Shown here piece after piece: positions 57,437 through 64,000 of a DNA stretch of 64,000 bases; position 1 is the stretch's first letter; each line of letters opens with the position of its first letter. The position numbers and the translations under genes were made by a program. Source of the stretch: Corynebacterium provencense (GTDB lineage Bacteria; Actinomycetota; Actinomycetes; Mycobacteriales; Mycobacteriaceae); the NCBI GenBank assembly GCA_900049755.1, contig LT160592.1, forward strand, positions 706,283 through 770,282, written 5' to 3'. Under the pieces are notes generated by a model, which was not told the origin of the DNA, made no database searches, and was given only the letters and a program-made list of their open reading frames with translations.

Positions 57437-58915
57437 CTACGACTTCCAGACCACTTTCACGCGCTCCGGCTCGAAAGATTTTGCCCCAGGCGTGCCACGC
57501 GTAATGTGGATCGCCATCAGCAGATGAACGAGGCGCCGCTGGTCCTCGATCGAAGCCCCCACCCACCATGCGGGAAAGTCCACAGCGTCGGCGATGTCCG
57601 CCAGGATGGGGTCAGCCGTGGTCGGCATCGTCAGTTCCTGGACCTCGACGTCGACAGCCTCGATCTGCTGGCTGAACTTGTTCTCAAGCCTCACGAAGGC
57701 AGACGTGTCCATAGCTCCGTCGACGACGTGCTGTTCCAGCTCCTCCCTGCGGGCAAGTAGTGCGGCTCGTCGGGCCACCAGTTCCTGAAGCCTATCGCCG
57801 GTCTCGTCGCTGTCGTCCGGACACAAAGCGACACGGAGGACGTCGAAAGCGTCCGGCTTGGCCATGCGGGCAAAGACGACCTTCTCAATGAAGTCGTCTA
57901 CGTCGTCGGTGACCGACGTGTGGGTGGCTCCGGCGACCTCGCGCTTGCACGCGTAGTAGTGCGCTCGGCCACCTTTCCGCGCCCGTGTGCGGTGATACAT
58001 CGGCGCTCCGCAAGAGCACTTGAGCACGCCAGAGAGAAACTTGGTGGGAGCGGCCCCGGCGTGAGCGGTACGCCGAGAGGGATCGTTAAGGACAGCGCCT
58101 ACCTGGGCGAACAACTCATCATCGATGATGGCAGGCCAGGAGCCCCTACCAACAACCTGGCGGTCTTTGACCAGTCGGTAGCCGGTTTCGGGGTCAGTTG
58201 GGTTGAAGGTGGACTTGCCGTTGGCGCGGGGATTCAACAGCAGGTCACGCAGGGTGTAGGCGCTCATGGGTGCGCCAAGCGTCGTAGTCAGACCGCGCGA
58301 GTTAATCATGCGCGCAGCCTCGCGGAGTGTCTTGCCACTCACGACCATGCGCGCGGCCTCCTGGAGCGCCTCGGCTTCGGCGGGCACGATGGTCACCGCG
58401 TCTGCCTCGTAGCCGAACATGCGTCGGCCACCGGTCTTCGGTCGGCCTGTGCGGGCACGGTCCTCGTAGGCTGACCTGATTCGCGCTGCACGGTCGATAC
58501 TTTCTTGCTCGGCAATGAGCCCAAGGATGACGATGACCAGCCGGGAGGTCGGGTCGGAAGGGTCGATACTGTAGCCGCGCGTGGCTTTCACCTTCACGCC
58601 ATGGTGCTCGCAGAGCTCGAAGAGTGTGAGCGTATCTTTTGTCCGTCTCGCGAGTCGGTCTAAGGCGTAGACATAGACAGTGTCGATGTCACCAGCCTCG
58701 ATGGTCTGGAGCAGGCGCTCGTATTCAGGTCGGCGGGAACCGGAGAAGGCGGAGATGTTGTTGTCGACGAACTTGCCGTCGGGGATGATCACAGCCTCGT
58801 CGGCTTCAGCGAGCTTGGTGCATAGGTGAACCTGGCGCTTTACGCCCGCCTCCTCTTTCTTGTCCAACGAGATACGTGCGTAGATGGCGGCACGGGGGTG
58901 CGGTGAGTCGGTCAT
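57437..58915 (-). CDS. int: Large serine integrase
   Basis: This 492-residue large serine recombinase starts at ATG 58915. It has a catalytic N-terminal domain (AAIYARISLDKKEEAGVKRQ, Ser in ARIS; YVYALDRLARRTKDTL), the recombinase domain (GGRRMFGYEADAVTI...GKTLREAARMINSRG) and a zinc ribbon with CSCGAPMYHR and HYYACKRE followed by a coiled coil. It lies about 34 bp from attR. The family mediates attP x attB integration with a central dinucleotide. Confidence 0.95.
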   Translation of the reverse strand: MTDSPHPRAAIYARISLDKKEEAGVKRQVHLCTKLAEADEAVIIPDGKFVDNNISAFSGSRRPEYERLLQTIEAGDIDTVYVYALDRLARRTKDTLTLFELCEHHGVKVKATRGYSIDPSDPTSRLVIVILGLIAEQESIDRAARIRSAYEDRARTGRPKTGGRRMFGYEADAVTIVPAEAEALQEAARMVVSGKTLREAARMINSRGLTTTLGAPMSAYTLRDLLLNPRANGKSTFNPTDPETGYRLVKDRQVVGRGSWPAIIDDELFAQVGAVLNDPSRRTAHAGAAPTKFLSGVLKCSCGAPMYHRTRARKGGRAHYYACKREVAGATHTSVTDDVDDFIEKVVFARMAKPDAFDVLRVALCPDDSDETGDRLQELVARRAALLARREELEQHVVDGAMDTSAFVRLENKFSQQIEAVDVEVQELTMPTTADPILADIADAVDFPAWWVGASIEDQRRLVHLLMAIHITRGTPGAKSFEPERVKVVWKS

Positions 58916-58932
58916 ACACCCCATCGTACCCA

Positions 58933-60048
58933 CTACCCTGGTTCAAAATTCCCCGACCCGGTGGCGCCGATACACAGTCCGTGGGGGCCGATCCCGCCTT
59001 TCGCGGCTTCCCTGATGTCGAGGTAGACCGGGGCACCTCCCGACGTACCGACCGGTGCCCGTAGCTCTCCTCCGGGCAGGTCGAGCAGCGACCTCTCCTG
59101 CCGGTGACGGCACCGGGACCTGCACAACGCCGCCAGTTCCACATCGCTGAGACTGTCGGCGACGGCGAAAGGACGCCACCCGTCGACTGTCCATGCAGAC
59201 AGCACCCCGTCCTCGGCGCGGAGAAGCAGACCCCCGTCGCGGGCAGCGTCCTCGGTCGCCCGGTCGGGGTGGGCTACGACGGCGCACCCCACTTCTCTGC
59301 CGGCGGCAGTGTCCTTGTTCTGTCCCACCGGCGTGGCCGGCGGTCCACCGTGCAGGAAGCAGACGGACAACGGACCATGGTGCGGCAACCAGCGGTCGTG
59401 CGGACCTGTGACAGTCACAGTGTCCTCGTCCTGCATGACCAGTGCACCCTGCACTGCCCTGACCAGCCCGGACGCGTCCTTACCGGTGACCGCCACCACA
59501 GGAAACTCGCGCAGGTCGACGGCGACCGGAGCCTCGACGGTGGCATGGCGGATCGCCAGGTCTCTCAGGGACATCGCGCACACAGGTTCAAGGTCCTCGG
59601 GCGGGGTGTCCACAGGAATGTCGAGCGGGTCGTCCGGAGCCTGGACCGCTGTCCCGATGCGCACGACCCCCGGCTCCCGGTCCGTCCCGTTGATCCTCTC
59701 GTCGTCCCCTGTGACGAAGGTCCAGAGGGCCCCAGGGTGGGGGTGCCTGGCGAGTGCCTGCTCCACCTGTTCTCTCCTGGAGCGTCGGAGCCCGTCGGAG
59801 AGAGCGTCAAGATGACGGTGGTAGCTGCGACGGGTCTCGTCGACATCCTGACCGCCCGGTTGGAACATCATCAACATGCTCCCCACGAGCATCAACGGGA
59901 AAAGGAATGTGGTCGGATTCCTCGCCATGCCAGACAGCACCATCGCCGCGACCATGCCCAGCACGGCGACAAGCATCACCGCAGGCATGAGTACGCGGAG
60001 GAAAGGCTGCCGGCTCTTCGGCAGGGACGGTGGTGGCTGGGTCTGCAC
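58933..60048 (-). CDS. eccC: EccC ATPase, N-terminal fragment (gene split by integration)
   Basis: This 5' part of eccC starts at ATG 60048. It has two transmembrane helices (VLMPAVMLVAVLGMVAAMVLSG, then TTFLFPLMLVGSMLMMF), the linker domain, and the first FtsK-type domain up to GLCIGATGSG. The next codons should be KS but are replaced by element sequence (NFEPG, stop at 58933). The break is inside Walker A, so no ATP binding is expected. The rest of the gene is at 35337-37655. Confidence 0.93.
   Translation of the reverse strand: MQTQPPPSLPKSRQPFLRVLMPAVMLVAVLGMVAAMVLSGMARNPTTFLFPLMLVGSMLMMFQPGGQDVDETRRSYHRHLDALSDGLRRSRREQVEQALARHPHPGALWTFVTGDDERINGTDREPGVVRIGTAVQAPDDPLDIPVDTPPEDLEPVCAMSLRDLAIRHATVEAPVAVDLREFPVVAVTGKDASGLVRAVQGALVMQDEDTVTVTGPHDRWLPHHGPLSVCFLHGGPPATPVGQNKDTAAGREVGCAVVAHPDRATEDAARDGGLLLRAEDGVLSAWTVDGWRPFAVADSLSDVELAALCRSRCRHRQERSLLDLPGGELRAPVGTSGGAPVYLDIREAAKGGIGPHGLCIGATGSGNFEPG
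58936..58965. other. Right attachment site of the serine-integrase element
   Basis: The element ends CCCTGGTTCAAAA (58936-58948), then TT at 58949-58950, then eccC sequence CCCCGACCCGG. On the minus strand this reads GGGTCGGGGAA, the codons for GSG and the first two bases of the Walker A Lys codon. The dyad formed with the left end is centred exactly between the two T. Confidence 0.88.
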
Positions 60049-60298
60049 CTGTGTTCCCCCTTGTCACAGATCCCCGTCGCCGGACGGTCCCCTGCACCCC
60101 TCGCGCAGCCCCCCGACGAACTTCTGACCGGAACTGTACCGGAAAAACGGCTGTACGGTAAGGGCCGGCTCGCCTACACTCGTCGTCGTACGTCGCGTCA
60201 CGGGGGCCGCAGCGGATCACCGCAGGGGGTCGGGAGAAGGGGACGCGGAAGTCCGTACCGCGGTACACGTCGCGGACAGTTCAGGGGGAATATCACGG
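60049..60298. promoter_or_regulatory. Divergent eccC-eccD promoter region
   Basis: This 250-bp spacer between divergent eccC and eccD must hold both promoters. GGGGGAA lies before the eccD ATG and GGGGGAAC before eccC. I do not see a convincing pair of promoter hexamers. The arrangement is that of ESX-4. Confidence 0.4.
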
Positions 60299-61420
60299 AT
60301 GATCGCAGTCAGCATCACAGTTGTCACCGACGGAGGGGACGCACGGGGACGGGTCGTGGAGGCCACGGTCTCCGACGTTCTCCCGGTCGCCGAACTACTG
60401 CCGCACCTGGTGGACGCACTGCCCGGGGAGCACTGGCGGCTCGTCGGTCCGGGAGGGGTGCTCAGACCGGAGCTCGGTCTGGGGGAGGCGGGGGTCAGAC
60501 CCGGGGAACGTCTCGAACTGACGCGGGACGCTGTTCCTGCACCTCCACCGGACACGGTGGAACAGCTGAGCACTGTCATTCCTCCCAGCCCCGCGGTACA
60601 TGTGGCTGCCGTGGCCGCGGCCGGGTTGACGGTAGCCCTGCCACCGCTCTGGGCGGGGACGCCGGCGTGGCACCCTCTGGAGGTCACTGAACGCGCCCGG
60701 TCCGTCTTCGACGGTACCGGCGATCCCGGGGGTGTCACTGCCACGGTCTGTACGGTCTTCACCGTCTTTGCCGCGGTGGCGGTGGCGGCGTGCAGTCTGC
60801 ACGACCGTCGTCTGACCCCCGTCGCTGCACTGCTGGCCTTCGGGAGCGGGCTGCAGGTCAATGTGCTCACCGGGTGTGTTCTCGCGGCATGCGCGGTGTG
60901 GCGGTCCGGGCCGGAGCGGGTGTTCACGGTGTGTCTGGCCCTGGCGGCCGCGGTCAACTTCTGGCCGGGGGTGACTGTGTTGGCCGGGATGGTCGTCCTC
61001 GTGTTCTCCGGACAGCTCGCCCTGGGCGTGGCAGGGGTTCCCCTGCCACGCATACCGGCGACCGGACTGTTCCACGGGTCAGAACAGGCTGGGTCAGAAC
61101 AGGCTGGGCCAGTACAGGCTGGGTCAGTGAAGGCTGGGCCCGGAGGCCACGGCGAAGCTGGCCGACACGGGATCCACGACAGATCCGACAGATCCGGCAG
61201 ATCCGGTGGACGCCACGGCCAGGCCGTGGAAGAGGGTGGACCGGGGAATGACGGACACCCCACCACGGCGTCCGCCCTGACCACCCACGCCGCGCTTGTC
61301 CTGGCGGCATGCACCGTGATCTGTGCCGGCGTGTTCCAGTTGATACCGCCGGGCTCGCGTCCGGACTGGCAGACAGTGGCGGGCGGTCTGGCCGTCGCTG
61401 CCGCCGGACTGTCCGCGCGT
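60299..61420 (+). CDS. eccD: EccD membrane protein, main part
   Basis: ATG 60299 opens a ubiquitin-like cytosolic domain (IAVSITVVTDGGDARGRVVEATVSDVLPVAELLPHL) followed by transmembrane helices (AVHVAAVAAAGLTVAL, CTVFTVFAAVAVAACSL, LTPVAALLAFGSGLQVNVLTGCVLAACAVW, GVTVLAGMVVLVFS, and more). EccD lines the type VII channel. A Gly/Gln-rich repeat loop lies near residue 260. The frame runs into foreign sequence with mosaic-end-like borders at about 61421. The last helices resume at 61642. Joined, the protein is about 450 residues, the usual EccD length. Confidence 0.88.
61079..61141 (+). repeat. 15-bp degenerate repeats in the EccD loop
   Basis: Four tandem units of TCAGAACAGGCTGGG or close variants encode GSEQAGSEQAGPVQAGSVKAG in a cytosolic or external loop between transmembrane helices. 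Further short repeats of AGATCCG follow at 61180-61210. Copy number could vary. Such a loop insertion is not usual in EccD. Confidence 0.7.
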
Positions 61421-61641
61421 TTACAACTCTAAGTGTGTAAGAGACAGGGCACAGTGTCCCCCTCCCGCATGACCCGGGCACCCCGCACTGCCCCCATCCG
61501 CCCGGCCGCGGCCTTTCCCGTGGCCCCCCCCCCACGCGCCCTGCTGTTCTCAGCCTTTGTGGGGGAACCCTTCCCCCGCGGGCGCCCCCGCGCGGTCCCG
61601 GCCTTATCTATTATAAAGGTCAAAATGTGTAAAAGGGACAG
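61421..61641. other. Foreign 220-bp segment bounded by mosaic-end-like sequence
   Basis: CTAAGTGTGTAAGAGACAG at 61430-61448 and AATGTGTAAAAGGGACAG near 61623-61640 both resemble the Nextera mosaic end AGATGTGTATAAGAGACAG with a few changes. The stretch between them has homopolymer runs and no coding potential that fits EccD. It splits eccD. I infer a chimeric insert from library preparation, though a real insertion cannot be excluded. Confidence 0.7.
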
Positions 61642-61878
61642 GTCCACGCCGTGTCCGTGACGCTCACCGCCACGCTGGTGTTCAGCTGGACGTTGATGCA
61701 CTGCCCGGGTCTGTGGCCGGTGCTGGCGCCACTTCCTGTGGTGCTTCCCCTGATCCGGGTCCGGTCCCCTCTTGTCGGCCGGGTCACCGATGTCGTGGAG
61801 ACGGTCGCCTTTGCTGTGGCCGTACCCCTGCTCATCTCGACGACCGGAGTCTTCGGTCTGGTCAGGGGGCTCGGATGA
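61642..61878 (+). CDS. eccD: EccD, C-terminal part after the foreign segment
   Basis: The frame reads VHAVSVTLTATLVFSWTLM, then LWPVLAPLPVVLPLIRVRSPL and VETVAFAVAVPLLISTTGVFGL, which are the last transmembrane helices of EccD. It overlaps the mycP ATG by 4 bp at its stop. It has no proper start of its own, so it is the continuation of 60299-61420. Confidence 0.85.
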   Translation, partial: VHAVSVTLTATLVFSWTLMHCPGLWPVLAPLPVVLPLIRVRSPLVGRVTDVVETVAFAVAVPLLISTTGVFGLVRGLG

Positions 61879-63059
61879 CCAGGGGCCGGCGGAGCCGCCG
61901 ATCCTGTGTCTCGGGAGTGCCCCCGGTCGGTGCTGTCGCCCTCGCCCTGACCGTGGTCACCTCTCTGGCAGTGGTGCCGACGGCGAATCCCCAGTCTGTC
62001 CGGTGTGCGGTCGCCGCCGAAGGCGGCACTCTGCCGGTGGACGTCCCCCTCCCCCACGACCGGGCCACCGGTGCCGGGGTGGCGGTGGCGGTGGTGGACA
62101 CCGGGGCGTCCTCCCCGGGGGTGGTGGCCGGTGACGGCCGGGAAGGGTCGGGGGACCTGGACCACTGCGTACTCCACGGCACAGCAGTGGCGGGGGTCAT
62201 AAGGTCGGTCGCTCCGGACTCGCTCGTTGTGTCGCACCGCCAGCTCACCGACCATGGTGGCGGTACCGTGGCTGGGCTCGTCGACGCACTTGACCGCGCT
62301 GTAGCGAATTCCGGAGGTCCCGGTGCACCCGGTTCTCCCCGCGTGCGGGTCGTCAACATGTCGCTGGTTGCCTGTCAGGACACCGCGGAACTGCGTCGGG
62401 CGGTCGCCGACGCGGAGAATGCGGGACTTCTGGTTGTCGCCGCAGCGGGGAACTCCGGACAGTGCGGTGCAGACCAGCAACCCTTCCCTGCCTCTCTCCC
62501 GGGGGTCCTGGCTGTGGGCGGGGTCGAGATGCGGCACCCGGATCCGGCGACCCTGGATGATCTGGGGAGGGGACGCCGCACCGCGGAGTATTCACTCCCG
62601 GGCCCCTGGGTGGAGATCGCTGCGCCCGGCGGTCCCGTTTCCACGGTCCTGGACACCGGCGGCAGGACCGTGACAGTGGTAGGCGACCCTGAACCGTTCA
62701 TCGGCACGAGTTTCGCCGCTCCGGTGGTGGCCGCCACAGCTGCGCTGGTGTGGCAGGTCCGGCCGGAGCTGACCCCGCAACAGGTCAGAACTCTGCTGGT
62801 GGAGTCCGCCAGTCCGGGCCCGGTGCCCGTGGTCGATCCGTCTGCTGCGGTGACCGCAGCATCCGCCGGGGAACCGGTCCGGACAGACGGGGATGCACGA
62901 CCTGCTCCCGCTGTGCCTGCCACGATGCCGGCGACGACTCCCCCTCACCTGCGTGATCCGCGGGTTCCCACCACGCTCGCACTGCTGGTCTCAGCCATTG
63001 TGGTGGGAACCGTCATCCGCCGGCGTCCCCGCGCGGTACCGGACATGCGTACACGGTGA
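61875..63059 (+). CDS. mycP: Mycosin, type VII secretion subtilisin
   Basis: This 394-residue membrane-anchored protease has an N-terminal signal (VGAVALALTVVTSLAVVPTAN), catalytic Asp in VAVAVVDTG (about 72), His in LHGTAVAGVI (about 100) and Ser in GTSFAAPVVAATAALVW (about 276). A C-terminal helix (TTLALLVSAIVVGTVIRRR) anchors it. Mycosins stabilise the ESX membrane complex. Start ATG 61875 overlaps eccD. Its end overlaps the convergent eccB by 47 bp. The triad is complete. Confidence 0.94.
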   Translation: MTRGRRSRRSCVSGVPPVGAVALALTVVTSLAVVPTANPQSVRCAVAAEGGTLPVDVPLPHDRATGAGVAVAVVDTGASSPGVVAGDGREGSGDLDHCVLHGTAVAGVIRSVAPDSLVVSHRQLTDHGGGTVAGLVDALDRAVANSGGPGAPGSPRVRVVNMSLVACQDTAELRRAVADAENAGLLVVAAAGNSGQCGADQQPFPASLPGVLAVGGVEMRHPDPATLDDLGRGRRTAEYSLPGPWVEIAAPGGPVSTVLDTGGRTVTVVGDPEPFIGTSFAAPVVAATAALVWQVRPELTPQQVRTLLVESASPGPVPVVDPSAAVTAASAGEPVRTDGDARPAPAVPATMPATTPPHLRDPRVPTTLALLVSAIVVGTVIRRRPRAVPDMRTR

Positions 63060-64000
63060 AGTTCAGTCCGTGCCCCGCGCGTGCGGCTGACAGTTCCCCT
63101 CCGTCCGGCAGGGCGTCGATGACTCTCCAGGGCACGACCACAGGTAGCTCCCCGTCGCCGAGAACACCGAGAGCGTCCAGTTCTTCCTGCGAAGGCACCG
63201 AATACCGGATTCCTGATGCACTGACCAGTGCGAATCCCCGCTCGGTGGCAAGTGCCACGGTGCCGCGGGGCCCGTCGTACAGTCCGGTGCCGGAACCGGT
63301 GCCGGCGGAATGCTCCGCACGGGATTCTCCCAGGGACGGTCTCTCCACGAGGCGCACACCTGCACAGACCTCGCCCACCTGCCGGAACACGAGCCCGGCC
63401 GGGACATGTTCGAGCGCCCGGGCACCCGGGAGTCTCAGCACCGTACCGAGGTCTGATGCCACCGGAGGCGACGGTGACAGGGCTTCGGCGACCGCCCGGC
63501 GCGCCCCGTTGACCTCAGCCATTCCGCCGGCGGTGGCGACAAAGGCACGGTCTCCGGCGGTGACCAGGGTGCCGGGGGCGAACGGGGTATCCTGGGCGGC
63601 CGGATCCGCGCCCGCGGGCCCCGCGGGAAGGACAACGTCGGGTCCCCTGTCCAGTACGGCGACGACAGTGTCCGCGGTCTCCACCGGTACTGCGCCGAAC
63701 GCACGCGCCACGGTGTCCCCCTTGTCAGGGATCAGCATCCGTCGTCCGTCGACGGCCAACCACCACCCGGACGGTGCGACGAGGATCTGGGGTCCGGCAT
63801 CGACCGAGGCGTCCGTGGCTACGACGGTGTCTGCACAGTAGAACCAGTCTGTGGCGGATCCTCCGGGCACCGGTGACAGGCCCGGTACATCGGGGATACC
63901 GACCGGGGGACCGGCCGGCAGATCTGCCAGTTCCGATGCGGTGGCCTTGTCCACGTTCTCCGCGGAACCGAGCAGCAGACGTGCGGAGGCTACGTTGGTG
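63013..64000 (-). CDS. eccB: EccB, partial at window edge
   Basis: The C-terminal 329 residues of EccB are present and the frame remains open to the last base. NVASARLLLGSAENVDKAT at the edge and the repeats such as VPWRVIDALPDGGELSAARAGHG near the end are typical of EccB, whose periplasmic domain surrounds the ESX pore. The N-terminal anchor is outside the window. The GTG at 63954 is internal. Convergent with mycP as in ESX-4. Confidence 0.92.
   Translation of the reverse strand, partial: TNVASARLLLGSAENVDKATASELADLPAGPPVGIPDVPGLSPVPGGSATDWFYCADTVVATDASVDAGPQILVAPSGWWLAVDGRRMLIPDKGDTVARAFGAVPVETADTVVAVLDRGPDVVLPAGPAGADPAAQDTPFAPGTLVTAGDRAFVATAGGMAEVNGARRAVAEALSPSPPVASDLGTVLRLPGARALEHVPAGLVFRQVGEVCAGVRLVERPSLGESRAEHSAGTGSGTGLYDGPRGTVALATERGFALVSASGIRYSVPSQEELDALGVLGDGELPVVVPWRVIDALPDGGELSAARAGHGLNFTVYACPVPRGDAGG

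Larger units (their letters stand above)
37675..58950. mobile_element. Integrative mobilisable element inserted in eccC
   Basis: It is bounded by crossover dinucleotides at 37675-37676 and 58949-58950 and has a large serine integrase beside the right end. It carries a leader-controlled excisionase-like gene, a replicase fusion, oriT-like region, MobC, relaxase, a type I restriction operon with resolvase, ArdA and two insertion sequences. No coupling protein or secretion genes are present, so transfer would need helper functions. GC content looks lower than in the flanks. Confidence 0.88.

Noticed and set aside
1..64000. CRISPR array
   Set aside because: No series of regularly spaced identical repeats was seen; the only tandem repeats are the coding ones listed.

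Overview
The window is a high-GC Gram-positive chromosome segment, most probably Corynebacterium or a close relative in the Mycobacteriales. The main evidence is a type VII secretion locus with the gene order and strand pattern of mycobacterial ESX-4: esxT, esxU, an Rv3446c-type gene and eccC on the minus strand, eccD and mycP on the plus strand, and eccB convergent on the minus strand. Two corynebacterial-type insertion sequences agree with this. The genus is an inference from gene content.

Region 1 (1 to about 32.65 kb) is a siphovirus-type prophage, mostly on the minus strand. Read in transcription direction it has an early region (antirepressor, YqaJ exonuclease, RecT, SSB, a replication-type protein, dUTPase, a nuclease and many 40-150 residue proteins), an HNH nuclease and packaging genes, then portal, capsid and tail genes. 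The tail chaperone pair carries a -1 frameshift site and the tape measure protein follows. The lysogeny module (repressor, ImmA/IrrE-type peptidase, an anchored protein and a tyrosine integrase) is on the plus strand at 29.7-32.6 kb. A tRNA with a CAA anticodon lies in the early region. The left prophage end and the lysis genes are not in the window.

Region 2 (32.6-37.7 kb and 58.95-64 kb) is the ESX-4-type locus, and it is badly disrupted. The prophage ends inside the first codons of the esxT-like gene. A 21.3-kb element sits precisely inside the Walker A codons of the first ATPase domain of eccC. A roughly 220-bp foreign segment bounded by sequences like the Nextera/Tn5 mosaic end splits eccD. 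That last break, and an inverted pair of the same mosaic end at 49-82, look like library or assembly artefacts.

Region 3 (37,675-58,950) is the element in eccC, an integrative and apparently mobilisable element without its own conjugation pore. It has a large serine integrase next to its right end. A structured leader RNA ends in a terminator whose 3' arm holds the ribosome binding site of an excisionase-like gene, and that gene is broken by an IS3-family element. Next come a 1390-residue fusion of TOPRIM primase, AAA+/SF3-like helicase, 3'-5' exonuclease and family A DNA polymerase, an oriT-like hairpin region, and MobC, a relaxase and a membrane/coiled-coil gene nested out of frame in the relaxase gene. 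The last part is a complete type I restriction-modification operon ending in a serine resolvase, an ISL3-family element with a perfect 8-bp target duplication, and an ArdA-type antirestriction gene. The element therefore carries its own replication, mobilisation, defence and anti-defence functions. Its att sites can be reconstructed to the dinucleotide, and rejoining the flanks restores the eccC P-loop.
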